Under the pieces are notes generated by a model. That model made no database searches and was not told the origin of the DNA. It was given only the letters and a program-made list of their open reading frames with translations. Made by a program: the position numbers and the translations under genes. Below are positions 48,443 to 56,984 of a DNA stretch of 64,000 nt, piece by piece. The stretch's first letter is position 1. Every line of letters starts with the position of its first letter. This DNA comes from Pandoraea sputorum (GTDB lineage: Bacteria; Pseudomonadota; Gammaproteobacteria; Burkholderiales; Burkholderiaceae): NCBI RefSeq assembly GCF_000814845.2, contig NZ_CP010431.2, positions 4,464,001 to 4,528,000 on the forward strand, read 5' to 3'.

Positions 48443-49609
48443 ATGACGCGCCTCCTTTCTCGCTTCTCTTCTTTTCGCTTTACCCGACGTCGCAAGATCG
48501 GCGGCGCCGTCGTCGTCCTGTTCGCAACCCTCGTCGCATGGCAATGGCCCCGGCCCACGCCGCCCGCCTATCTTTTCGCTAAGGTCACCCGCGCCGATCT
48601 CGAAGACGCCGTCCTCGCCACCGGCGTCCTTCAACCCATTAAGCAAGTCGAAGTCGGCTCGCAAGCCAACGGACAACTTCGGTCGCTCAAGGTAGTGCTC
48701 GGCGATGCCGTCTCGAAGGGGCAACTGCTCGCTGAAATCGATCCGACGTCCAGCGATAACGACCTGCGCGAAGCCAACGCCGGACTCACCACACTCGCTG
48801 CCGACCGACGCGCTAAAACCATTCGCCACGCCCAAGCCGCTCGCGAACTCGCCCGTCAACAACAACTCGCCCACGACGACGCCACTTCGCCCCGTGACCT
48901 CGAAAAGGCCCGCACGGAAGCCGATGCCCTCTCGGCCGAACTCGCCTCCCTGGACTCCCAGATCAGTCAGCAAAAGGTGAAGGTCGATAAGGCACGCACG
49001 AATTTGTCCTATACGCGTATTACCGCGCCCATTAGCGGCACGGTCACCGCCATCACCACCCAGGAAGGCCAGACGGTCACCGCCATCTATCAAATCCCGA
49101 CGATCCTGAAGGTCGCCGACCTCTCGATGATGACGATTCGCGCGCAGGTTTCCGAAGCCGACGTCGTGCGCATCCGTGCAGGTCAACCCGTCTACTTCAC
49201 GATCCTCGGCGCCCCCGAACAGCGCTACGAAGGCAAGCTCCGCGTCATTCAACCCTCGCCCGAGAAGATCAATAACGCCATCTTCTTTAACGCCCTCTTC
49301 GATGTGCCCAATCCGGCGGGTGTCCTCCGTCCCGATATGACCGCGCAAGTGTCGATCGTGCGTGCGCGTATCGCGAATGCGCTGACGTTTCCTTCCGTCG
49401 CCCTCGGCGAGAAGCGCACCGACGGCCGTTATCGCGTCCGTGTGCTCGACGCCAAGGGCGTCGCCCACCCACGCTGGGTGAAGGTCGGACTCGACAACCG
49501 CCTGAGCGCGCAGGCCCTCGACGGACTCGCCGAAGGGGATCGTGTCGTGACGGCCGACCCCACCGACGCGCCGCCGTCCGGTAGCAACGACGCAGGAACC
49601 CTCCTGTGA
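48443..49609 (+). CDS. macA: MacA-like periplasmic adaptor (HlyD family)
   Basis: The protein has 388 residues. A basic N terminus precedes a TM anchor (IGGAVVVLFATLVAWQW). The lipoyl halves (VLATGVLQPIKQVEVGSQAN and LSYTRITAPISGTVTAITTQ), a hairpin about 110-175 and a beta-barrel (LSMMTIRAQVSEADVVRIRA) follow. It links MacB to an outer-membrane channel. No Shine-Dalgarno precedes ATG 48443; the leader is CU-rich instead. The stop overlaps the macB start (GTGA). It is divergent from the OmpR/EnvZ-like pair. Confidence 0.9.
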   Translation: MTRLLSRFSSFRFTRRRKIGGAVVVLFATLVAWQWPRPTPPAYLFAKVTRADLEDAVLATGVLQPIKQVEVGSQANGQLRSLKVVLGDAVSKGQLLAEIDPTSSDNDLREANAGLTTLAADRRAKTIRHAQAARELARQQQLAHDDATSPRDLEKARTEADALSAELASLDSQISQQKVKVDKARTNLSYTRITAPISGTVTAITTQEGQTVTAIYQIPTILKVADLSMMTIRAQVSEADVVRIRAGQPVYFTILGAPEQRYEGKLRVIQPSPEKINNAIFFNALFDVPNPAGVLRPDMTAQVSIVRARIANALTFPSVALGEKRTDGRYRVRVLDAKGVAHPRWVKVGLDNRLSAQALDGLAEGDRVVTADPTDAPPSGSNDAGTLL

Positions 49610-51672
49610 CGAACGCCTCCACCCCGCTCCTGCGACTCTCCGGCATCTCGCGCTCTTTCGGCGAGGGTGACGGCGCCGTCACGGTCCTGCGTGAGGTCGA
49701 ACTTGTCATCGAGCGCGGCGAGATGGTCGCGATCATGGGCCCCTCCGGCTCCGGTAAGTCGACACTCATGAACGTGCTCGGCTGCCTCGACCGGGCCACC
49801 CGCGGACGCTACGAAATCGACGGGCACGATGTCGCTTCACTCTCGGACGACGCGCTCGCACAGCTGCGCCGCGAGTACTTCGGCTTCATCTTCCAGCGCT
49901 ATCACCTGATGGGCCATCTCTCGGCCCAGGGCAACGTGGAAGTGCCCGCCGTCTACGCCAGCATTGCGCGCTCGCAACGATCGATGCGCTCCGCCGCGCT
50001 GCTCGAACGCCTCGGACTCGGCAAGCACCTCTCGCACCGGCCTTCGCAAATGTCCGGCGGCCAACAACAACGCGTCAGTATTGCCCGCGCGCTCATGAAC
50101 GGCGGCGACATCATCCTCGCCGACGAACCGACCGGCGCACTCGACAGTCACAGCGGGCTGGAAGTGATGCACATCCTGCGCGAACTCCACGCGCGCGGGC
50201 ACACGATCATCCTCGTCACGCACGATCCGAACGTCGCCGCATGGGCGCAACGCGTGATTGAAATCGCCGACGGACGCATCAAGTGCGATCGCCTGAACGA
50301 CACACCCCATGCGGTCGAAACTTCGGTGCCGGGCGAGACGCGCAGCGTGGCGTCCGGTCTCGGAAGATCGACGGACTCGTCGACGGACTCGTCGACAGAT
50401 TCGTCGACGGATTCGCGGGTCGCCGATGCGCCGGAAATGTCGCGCGGCAATTCGCTGACTCGCTGGATGAGTGGCTGGCCGACATTTGCGGAAAGCCTGT
50501 CGATGGCATGGCACGCGCTTGCCTCGCACCGCCTGCGCACTGGTCTCACGATGCTCGGCATCATCATCGGCATCACGTCGGTGGTCTCACTGTCGGCCAT
50601 CGGCGAAGGGACGAAGCGGCGCGTGCTCAACGATATCGGCAACATCGCCCCGAATACGATCACGGTGCTGCGCGGCAAGGACTTCAACGACGACAAGGCC
50701 GCAGAGATTCGTACGCTCCTGCCCCGCGACGCCGATCTGCTCGCCGCCCAGCCCTACACGGACAGCGTGACGGCACAAGTCGGCCCGCGCACGGCCCGCA
50801 TGCGCTTCGGTCGCATCGACACGGACGCGCAAGTGCACGGCGAGGGTGCCGACTTCATGCGTGCCAACGGTCTGAAACTCGCCCGTGGACGCAGCTTCGA
50901 CGCCAGTGAAGTGGAACGTCAGGCACAAGTTGCCCTGCTCGGTGAAAACACGCTGCGCAAGCTCTTGCCGAACGGCGGTGACCCCATCGGTCAAATCGTG
51001 CTCGCGGGTTCGCTCCCGCTGCGCGTGATCGGCGTTGTGCGCGATCGCTCGTCGATGTTCGTCAGCCGCTCGCTCAATGTCTACGTCCCCTGGACAACCG
51101 TCGCGAGCCGACTCGCCGGTCAACAACATCTGGAATCGATCACAGTCCGCATTCTCGACGGCCACCCGCCCGCCGCCGCCGAAGCCGGGATCATTCGCCT
51201 GCTCACGCGCGCCCACGGCAAGAAGGATTTCTTCACGTTCAACATGGACACGATCGTGAAGTCCATCTCACGCACGAGCCAGATGCTCACGTTGCTGCTC
51301 TCGTTCGTCGCCCTCATCTCGCTCGTGGTCGGTGGCATCGGCGTGATGAACATCATGCTGGTCTCGGTGACGGAGCGCACGCGAGAGATCGGCATCCGTC
51401 GCGCGATCGGCGCACGCCGACAGGACATCCTCCGGCAGTTCCTCATCGAAGCGGTTCTCGTCTGCCTGATGGGCGGCGCGGTCGGCGTGGTGCTGTCTTA
51501 CGCCATCGGCTGGCTGGTTGCGACGTTCGTGCCGCAGGTCTCGGTGGTCTTTTCGACGAATACGTTTGCCGCAGCCGTGGCTTGCGCCTGCGCCATCGGC
51601 ATGCTCAGTGGCTGGCTCCCGGCGCGCAGTGCCGCACGTCTCGATCCGGTGGATGCCCTGGCCCGTGAATGA
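49606..51672 (+). CDS. macB: MacB-like ABC efflux ATPase/permease
   Basis: The protein has 688 residues. The nucleotide-binding domain covers about 1-235 (Walker A MGPSGSGKSTLMNVLG, signature QMSGGQQQRVSIARAL, Walker B IILADEPTGALDS). A linker contains a Ser-Thr-Asp repeat (about 255-270). One TM (about 305-330), a large periplasmic domain and three C-terminal TM segments with GGIGVMNIMLVSVTERTREI complete the MacB plan. It uses ATP to drive a mechanotransmission pump for macrolides, peptides or siderophores; the substrate here is unknown. GTG start at 49606. Works with macA and the outer-membrane factor downstream. Confidence 0.92.
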   Translation: MTNASTPLLRLSGISRSFGEGDGAVTVLREVELVIERGEMVAIMGPSGSGKSTLMNVLGCLDRATRGRYEIDGHDVASLSDDALAQLRREYFGFIFQRYHLMGHLSAQGNVEVPAVYASIARSQRSMRSAALLERLGLGKHLSHRPSQMSGGQQQRVSIARALMNGGDIILADEPTGALDSHSGLEVMHILRELHARGHTIILVTHDPNVAAWAQRVIEIADGRIKCDRLNDTPHAVETSVPGETRSVASGLGRSTDSSTDSSTDSSTDSRVADAPEMSRGNSLTRWMSGWPTFAESLSMAWHALASHRLRTGLTMLGIIIGITSVVSLSAIGEGTKRRVLNDIGNIAPNTITVLRGKDFNDDKAAEIRTLLPRDADLLAAQPYTDSVTAQVGPRTARMRFGRIDTDAQVHGEGADFMRANGLKLARGRSFDASEVERQAQVALLGENTLRKLLPNGGDPIGQIVLAGSLPLRVIGVVRDRSSMFVSRSLNVYVPWTTVASRLAGQQHLESITVRILDGHPPAAAEAGIIRLLTRAHGKKDFFTFNMDTIVKSISRTSQMLTLLLSFVALISLVVGGIGVMNIMLVSVTERTREIGIRRAIGARRQDILRQFLIEAVLVCLMGGAVGVVLSYAIGWLVATFVPQVSVVFSTNTFAAAVACACAIGMLSGWLPARSAARLDPVDALARE
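50368..50415 (+). repeat. Four tandem 12-bp repeats in macB (STDS linker)
   Basis: TCGACGGACTCG is present twice (50368-50379, 50380-50391), followed by variants TCGACAGATTCG (50392-50403) and TCGACGGATTCG (50404-50415). They encode STDS units in the linker between the ATPase and the first TM, where length variation is tolerable. Confidence 0.85.
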
Positions 51673-51724
51673 TTGCCCCCGCCGTCCCGCTGCATCCCCC
51701 CTCAGGCTCGGGATGGCTTTTATA

Positions 51725-51763
51725 CCCCGCGCGCGATTCGGTGTCGCGCGCGGGGGTCTTTTT
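51725..51763 (+). terminator. Intrinsic terminator between macB and the outer-membrane factor
   Basis: CCCCGCGCGCGA (51725-51736) and TCGCGCGCGGGG (51744-51755) form a perfect 12-bp stem with a 7-nt loop, followed by GTCTTTTTG. It lies after the macB stop and before the lipoprotein start at 51774, so it would attenuate or separate expression of the third gene. Confidence 0.85.
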
Positions 51764-51773
51764 GACAGATTCG

Positions 51774-53243
51774 ATGAATTGCCTTTCAGGATTTTTCCGG
51801 CCACGCCCGGGCATCGCGCCGTCGCTGGTGGCGCTCGCCGTTTGCATGATGTTCAGCGCTTGCAGCCTGACCCGCACAGACTATGAACGCCCGACGTTGC
51901 ACGTCCCGTCGCAATACCGCACGCCCATCGACGGCGCTCAGCCAGGTGCAGCACAAGGGGAAAGCACACGCCCGGCAGACGACGCCGAGATTTCACCTTG
52001 GTGGCGCGCGTTTCGCGAACCGCAGCTCGACTCGCTCATCGCTCAGGCGCTCGCCGCCAACCCCGCACTCGCCCTCAAAGCCCTGCAAGCGGATCGCGAC
52101 GCGCTCCAGGCCGGACTGACGCACGCCAATCGCTGGCCACAATTTTCCGCCAGCATCACCGGCTCGAAGGCGCGCGCGCTCGACGGCGGACAAGCCGCGC
52201 AGCGCATGAACGGACAGACACAGACGACCTCCGGCGCAAGCGTCGGCATCAGCTACGAGGTCGATCTCTGGAACAAGCTCGCCGCGCAACGCGACGCCGC
52301 CAACTGGCAGGCCGCCGCCAGTGCATGGGACCGCCGCGCCGCCGCCCTCTCGCTCTCGAGCCAGGTCGCCTCGCTCTACTGGCGCGTCGCTTATCTGAAC
52401 GAGAATGTGCGCAGCGCGACGGAAGACCTCGCCGCAGCCGAGCGTGCCGTTGCTCTGGTCGCGGCGCGTCGGCGCGCCGGATCAGTGTCGGCCCTTGACC
52501 CCGTGCAGGCACAGCAAGATCGCGACGCCGTCGCAGGCGCACTCGCTGAATGGGAACGGTTGCGCGATGCCGCCCGGCACTCACTGGCGAACGCGCTGGG
52601 ACGTCCTGCGCAGACACGCTTCACTGAGCGCGATTCACTCGTCGTCGCGCAGTTGCCCGAGGTCGCGCCCGGTCTGCCTGCATCGCTTCTCGCACAGCGC
52701 CCGGACCTCGCGGCCGCCGAGACGCGTGTTCGCGCGCGTCTGGCAGATGTGGACGCCGCGCGTCTGTCGTTCTATCCATCGCTCACGCTCACCGGCACCG
52801 CGCAAACCACCAGCGAGTCGCTCTCGCGTCTGCTCGCGAATCCGGTCGGCACCCTCGCCGCTTCGATCGCGATGCCGTTCGTTCAGGTGCAAACGGCACG
52901 CTTTACGACAGCACTCGCGCGCAATGACTACGAGCAATCGGTTGCGACGTTTCGCAACACGTTACTCACCGCGCTGACGGAAGTCGAAGATGCCCTCTCG
53001 GCGCGCGAGCGAACGTCGTCGCAGTACGCGTCGCTCGCCAGCGCCGCTGCCCTGGCGCAACGAGCGGCCGAACTCTCGGAAGCACGCTATCGCGCAGGCG
53101 ACATCGACCTGCAATCGTGGCTCGACGCTCAACGCCTCGCACGCCAGGCCCGCCGCAACGCCGCGCAGTCCCGCCTCGCGCAGATCGACGCAACACTCTC
53201 GCTCGTCAAAGCGCTTGGTGGGACGTTGGGCAACGATGGTTAG
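51774..53243 (+). CDS. Outer-membrane efflux lipoprotein (NodT/OprM family) for MacAB
   Basis: The protein has 489 residues. The lipoprotein signal starts MNCLSGFFRPRPGIAPSLVA and ends in the lipobox FSAC (Cys30). OEP repeats follow (GISYEVDLWNKLAAQRDAAN and VDAARLSFYPSLTLTGTAQT). I chose ATG 51774 because the signal peptide begins there and an intrinsic terminator lies immediately upstream. The frame is open to 51669, overlapping the macB stop. It is the expected TolC-like partner of MacAB. Confidence 0.87.
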   Translation: MNCLSGFFRPRPGIAPSLVALAVCMMFSACSLTRTDYERPTLHVPSQYRTPIDGAQPGAAQGESTRPADDAEISPWWRAFREPQLDSLIAQALAANPALALKALQADRDALQAGLTHANRWPQFSASITGSKARALDGGQAAQRMNGQTQTTSGASVGISYEVDLWNKLAAQRDAANWQAAASAWDRRAAALSLSSQVASLYWRVAYLNENVRSATEDLAAAERAVALVAARRRAGSVSALDPVQAQQDRDAVAGALAEWERLRDAARHSLANALGRPAQTRFTERDSLVVAQLPEVAPGLPASLLAQRPDLAAAETRVRARLADVDAARLSFYPSLTLTGTAQTTSESLSRLLANPVGTLAASIAMPFVQVQTARFTTALARNDYEQSVATFRNTLLTALTEVEDALSARERTSSQYASLASAAALAQRAAELSEARYRAGDIDLQSWLDAQRLARQARRNAAQSRLAQIDATLSLVKALGGTLGNDG

Positions 53244-53248
53244 GTGAT

Positions 53249-54330
53249 CTAGGGTGATGCAAACGTCGACAACAGCGCCGCCACGTCGGGATACTTCAAC
53301 GTGTACCCGAGTTCGCGCTTGAGCCGCGTGTTTGCAAGGCGTCGCGACTCTGACATAAAGGAGAGCAACGTCGGCTCCAGTACCCGTTGTGCCTCTTCAC
53401 GAGACACACGCGGCGGCCGGGGCAAGCCCAGCGCATCCGCGACCCGGTCGAAGTACTCGCCCATGCGCCACTCGGTGTCGTCGCTCGCATGCACGACCCG
53501 CTGCGCCTTGCCACGCCACATGGCGCGAATCAGGATCGCCGCGAGGTCGTCGGCGTGGATATGGTTGGTGAAGACGTCGTCCGACGCCACTAACGCGGGC
53601 GTGCCCTTCTGCAAACGCGCCAGCGGCAGACGCTCAGCCGCATAGATCCCCGGAATCCGCACGACAGACGCCCGCCACGACACCCGTGCATGCACCGTCC
53701 GGCGCCACGACGCCTTCGTACCGGACATCGACGCCATACGTGCTCGCGCAGCCCCCGTCGTCAACACACGTCTCGGATCGCGGCCATGAAAGGACGGACG
53801 GCCCAGCGTGCGCACCGTGCGCTCGGCATCGACACGACGCTGCCCACGAGGCGAACGCGGGACCGGCGTACGGGTCTCGTCCACCAACGCGCCGCCACAG
53901 TCGCCATAGACGCCACTGGTGCTCGCGTAGACGAGAATCCGGCGCGGCGAGGGTGCCAGGTGAGCTAGGCCCGACACGGCGTGAAGCCCCCCTCGGGTAC
54001 AATATTGCGTTTCGACGGCCGGTTCAGCGCAGCGCGCAAACGGCGTGTACGCAGGTCCTGCGTACCGCTACCCGCGACCCCGGCAGGCGGTGCGAGATGC
54101 AACACCCGTGAGGCCAGACGACCCAAGCGGTGCAAGCTCGCAGCGTCATCCAGATTGGCAACGACGGGCACCGCGCCCGCCGCACGCAACGCCGCATGGC
54201 GCGCGTCGCTGGACGTCACGGCAAAGACACGAAAACGTTCGACGAGAGCCGGCAGTGCGCGCATGCCGACGTCGCCGCAGCCCACGATCAGCAGGCGCGG
54301 ACGACCGAGAGGTTTGGACGGTTTTTTCAT
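53249..54330 (-). pseudogene. NAD-dependent epimerase/SDR (YeeZ-like), frameshifted
   Basis: The N-terminal Rossmann half reads from ATG 54328-54330 (MKKPSKPLGRPRLLIVGCGD) to a stop at 53965. The C-terminal half continues in another frame from about 53990 to 53249, with ILVYASTSGVYGDCGGALVD, VVRIPGIYAAERLPLARLQK and NHIHADDLAAILIRAMWRGK. The two frames join cleanly if one G is added to a run of six (plus-strand C's 53987-53992), giving about 360 residues. It could be a real frameshift, phase variation or a sequencing error. Relatives are atypical short-chain NAD(P)-binding epimerases of unknown substrate. It is divergent from the flavoprotein gene, only 15 bp away. Confidence 0.78.
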
Positions 54331-54345
54331 TTTTCGGATTGTAGT

Positions 54346-55380
54346 ATGGCTTACAACGTTACCCTCGTGCCGAGCGGGCGCGAGTTCCAGATCGAAGATG
54401 GCGAGGCCGTCCTTTCCGCCGCACTGCGCCAGGGCATCGGCCTGCCTTACGGTTGCAAAAACGGCGGTTGCGGCTCGTGCAAAGCCAAACTGGTCGAAGG
54501 CACCGTCGAACACGGCGCACACGCCAGCTCGGCCCTCTCCAAGGACGAGGAAACCCGTGGCTTCGCCTTGCTCTGCTGCGCCCACACGAAAGGCGACCTC
54601 GTCATCGAGTCGCGTGAGGTCAAGGGCATCGGCGACATCCCGGTCAAGCGCCTGCCGTGCCGTGTGAATGCGCTGGAACGCCGCGCCGACGACGTCATCG
54701 TCATGCGCCTCCAACTGCCCGCCAACGAGCGCTTCCAGTACCTCGCCGGTCAATACATCGAATTCATCCTGAAAGACGGCAAACGTCGCAGCTATTCGAT
54801 GGCCACCGCGCCCCACGAAGAAGGCTTCCTCGAACTCCATCTGCGCCACATGCCCGGCGGCGTCTTCACCGACCATGTGTTCAACAACATGAAGGAGCGA
54901 GAGATCCTGCGCTTCGAAGGTCCGCTCGGCACGTTCTTCCTGCGGGAAGACTCCGACAAGCCGATCGTGCTGCTCGCCTCGGGCACCGGCTTCGCGCCGA
55001 TCAAGGCCATCGTCGAACACGCCGCACACAAGGGCCTTGACCGCCCGATGACGCTCTATTGGGGCGCGCGTCAGCTCAAAGACATCTACCTGCGCGAACT
55101 TGCCGAGCAATGGGCCCGTGAGATTCCCGGCTTCAAGTTCGTGCCGGTCCTCTCCGAAGCCGCGCCCGAAGACGCCTGGCAGGGCCGCACGGGCTTCGTG
55201 CACCGCGCCGTCGCCGAAGACCTGCCGGATATGTCGGGCTACGAGGTCTACGCCTGCGGTGCGCCCGTGATGGTGGAATCGGCCCGTCGCGACTTCATCG
55301 CTCATCACCAGTTGCCGGAAGACGCTTTCTTCGCCGATGCCTTCACCACCGAAGCCGATAACCCCGGCGGCGGCCAATGA
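54346..55380 (+). CDS. Ferredoxin-NAD(P)H reductase-like protein (CDP-6-deoxy-glucoseen reductase family)
   Basis: The protein has 344 residues. The N-terminal plant-type 2Fe-2S ferredoxin domain has ligands in LPYGCKNGGCGSCKAKL and LLCCAH (C-x4-C-x2-C and a distal C). An FAD domain follows (QYIEFILKDGKRRSYSMATA), then an NAD(P) domain (IVLLASGTGFAPIKAIVEHA, ending YEVYACGAPVMVESAR). It moves electrons from NAD(P)H through FAD and 2Fe-2S to an unknown acceptor. The usual annotation, CDP-6-deoxy-delta-3,4-glucoseen reductase, is a family label; no deoxysugar genes are nearby. ATG 54346 has no clear Shine-Dalgarno. Confidence 0.88.
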   Translation: MAYNVTLVPSGREFQIEDGEAVLSAALRQGIGLPYGCKNGGCGSCKAKLVEGTVEHGAHASSALSKDEETRGFALLCCAHTKGDLVIESREVKGIGDIPVKRLPCRVNALERRADDVIVMRLQLPANERFQYLAGQYIEFILKDGKRRSYSMATAPHEEGFLELHLRHMPGGVFTDHVFNNMKEREILRFEGPLGTFFLREDSDKPIVLLASGTGFAPIKAIVEHAAHKGLDRPMTLYWGARQLKDIYLRELAEQWAREIPGFKFVPVLSEAAPEDAWQGRTGFVHRAVAEDLPDMSGYEVYACGAPVMVESARRDFIAHHQLPEDAFFADAFTTEADNPGGGQ

Positions 55381-55466
55381 CCCCGTGACCATCAGGCCGT
55401 GACGTCCGGCGGCGCATCGAAGGGATGCGCAAAAGATGCATGCAAACCACACCGCATGCATTCCCT

Positions 55467-55496
55467 TTGACAAGCGCCGCGTCACCGCCTTATTCT
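55467..55496 (+). promoter_or_regulatory. Sigma70-like promoter of the argD-like gene
   Basis: TTGACA (55467-55472) is separated by 18 bp from TATTCT (55491-55496). Transcription would start about 55503-55504, at or next to the ATG of the arginine-rich leader ORF, which would then be leaderless or nearly so. Confidence 0.6.
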
Positions 55497-55503
55497 TGCC
55501 GAC

Positions 55504-55590
55504 ATGAACCTGATTGCCATCGCCTCGATCCGACGTCGCCGTACGCTGCCCCAACCGGGATGCCGCGCGGCACGCTATCGACTGCGATAA
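55504..55590 (+). CDS. Arginine-rich leader peptide (28 aa), candidate attenuator
   Basis: The ORF ATG 55504 to TAA 55588-55590 begins MNLIAIASIRRRR and continues TLPQPGCRAARYRLR. It holds eight Arg codons, four of them consecutive at codons 10-13 (55531-55542). It begins at the predicted transcription start and ends 24 nt before an intrinsic terminator that precedes an argD-like gene. This is the layout of amino-acid-specific ribosome-mediated attenuation. GGGATGCC (55557-55564) can pair with GGCACCC (55622-55628), with one bulged A, as an antiterminator. No Shine-Dalgarno is visible. The call rests on layout; it is not experimentally known to me. Confidence 0.6.
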   Translation: MNLIAIASIRRRRTLPQPGCRAARYRLR

Positions 55591-55614
55591 CACGCAAGTT
55601 CTCAAGCACAGCGA

Positions 55615-55642
55615 AGCCACGGGCACCCCCGTGGCTTTTTTT
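55615..55642 (+). terminator. Intrinsic terminator in the argD-like leader
   Basis: AGCCACGGG (55615-55623) and CCCGTGGCT (55628-55636) form a perfect 9-bp stem with loop CACC, followed by a run of T's to 55642. It lies 40 bp upstream of the argD-like ATG on the same strand, so it must be relieved for the gene to be expressed from the upstream promoter. Confidence 0.85.
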
Positions 55643-55681
55643 ATTCCTCCAGTCTCTTCTCACCTACCTTCGGAGACCGTC

Positions 55682-56950
55682 ATGTCGCTTGCTCAACCGT
55701 CCGCCGCCGCATCGTCAACCTCGCCCACCACGCCTAAGGCGGCACGTCACGCCAAGTTCGCGGATTTGCCCACACAGGCGCTGCTGCCGATTACCACGCG
55801 TCCCGAACTCGTGTTCACGCACGGCAAGGGCGGCTGGCTGTACGACCACGAAGGCAAGCGATATCTCGATTTCATCCAGGGCTGGGCCGTGAACAGCCTC
55901 GGCCATTGCCACCCGGTCATGCGCGACGCCCTCGCCACGCAAGGCTCGTTGCTGCTCAACCCGAGCCCCGCCTACTACAATCTGCCGATGATCGAGCTGG
56001 CCGACCTGCTCGCCAATCTCTCCGGCCTCGGCAAGGTTTTCTTCGCCAACAGCGGCGCGGAAGCCAACGAAAGCGCTATCAAACTTGCCCGGAAGTGGGG
56101 GCAACTGCACCCGAACAGCGCAGGCAAGGCTCGTTTCGAAATCATCACGTTCAAGAACGCCTTCCACGGCCGTACGCTCGCGACGATGTCTGCAAGCGGC
56201 AAGCCCGGCTGGGACACGATCTTCGCGCCGCAGGTGCCCGGCTTTCCGAAGGCCGAGCTGAACGACATCGCATCGGTCGAAGCCCTCATCGGGCCGGAGA
56301 CGGTGGCCGTGATGCTCGAACCGATTCAGGGCGAAGCCGGTGTCGTGCCCGCAACGCCTGAGTTCATGAAAGCGTTGCGCGAACTGACGACGGCGCGCGG
56401 GCTTCTGCTGATCGTGGACGAAGTGCAGACCGGCTGCGGACGCACCGGCACGCTCTTCCAGTATCAGCAGTCGGGCATCGTGCCCGACATCATGACGCTG
56501 GGCAAAGGCATCGGTGGCGGTGTGCCGCTGGCCGCCATGCTGTGCGGCGACGAGTTCGCCGTCTTCCAACCGGGCGATCAGGGCGGCACGTACAACGGCA
56601 ACCCGCTGATGTGCGCCGTCGGCCTCGCCGTGATGCGCACGGTCAGCTCCCCGGGCTTCCTCGAATTCGTGCGCGCGCAAGCGGATTATCTGAGCGCCGG
56701 ATTGCAGCATCTGTCGTCGCGCTACGGCGGTCAGGGGGAACGCGGCGCGGGTCTGCTGCGCGCGTTGCTGCTCGGTCGTGACATCGGCCCGCAACTGGTC
56801 GAAGCTGCACGCGACATGACACCGGACGGGCTGCTCCTCAACTCGGCGCGCCCGAACCTGCTGCGCTTCATGCCCGCACTGAACGTGAGTCGCGAAGAGA
56901 TCGATCAGATGCTCTCGATGCTCGACACGCTGCTCGCGAAGCACGTCTGA
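55682..56950 (+). CDS. argD: Acetylornithine aminotransferase-like PLP enzyme (ArgD family)
   Basis: The protein has 422 residues and is a class III aminotransferase. FANSGAEANESAIKLARKWG binds the cofactor phosphate, NAFHGRTLATMSASGKPGWD follows, LLIVDEVQTGCGRTGTLFQY holds the PLP-ring Asp, and MTLGKGIGGGVPLAAMLCG carries the Schiff-base Lys. GGAGA seven bases upstream fixes ATG 55682. ArgD converts N-acetylglutamate semialdehyde to acetylornithine in arginine synthesis; ornithine or GABA aminotransferases share the fold. The arginine-codon leader upstream supports the arginine role. Followed by a hairpin and a GNAT pair. Confidence 0.85.
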   Translation: MSLAQPSAAASSTSPTTPKAARHAKFADLPTQALLPITTRPELVFTHGKGGWLYDHEGKRYLDFIQGWAVNSLGHCHPVMRDALATQGSLLLNPSPAYYNLPMIELADLLANLSGLGKVFFANSGAEANESAIKLARKWGQLHPNSAGKARFEIITFKNAFHGRTLATMSASGKPGWDTIFAPQVPGFPKAELNDIASVEALIGPETVAVMLEPIQGEAGVVPATPEFMKALRELTTARGLLLIVDEVQTGCGRTGTLFQYQQSGIVPDIMTLGKGIGGGVPLAAMLCGDEFAVFQPGDQGGTYNGNPLMCAVGLAVMRTVSSPGFLEFVRAQADYLSAGLQHLSSRYGGQGERGAGLLRALLLGRDIGPQLVEAARDMTPDGLLLNSARPNLLRFMPALNVSREEIDQMLSMLDTLLAKHV

Positions 56951-56984
56951 ATGCACGTCTGAACTCAGCGTTTCGCATGACGAC

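Noticed and set aside
53965..55626. 553-codon minus-strand open frame read as one protein
   Set aside because: Only its last part (from 54330) is the epimerase N terminus; the rest is antisense to the ferredoxin-reductase gene.
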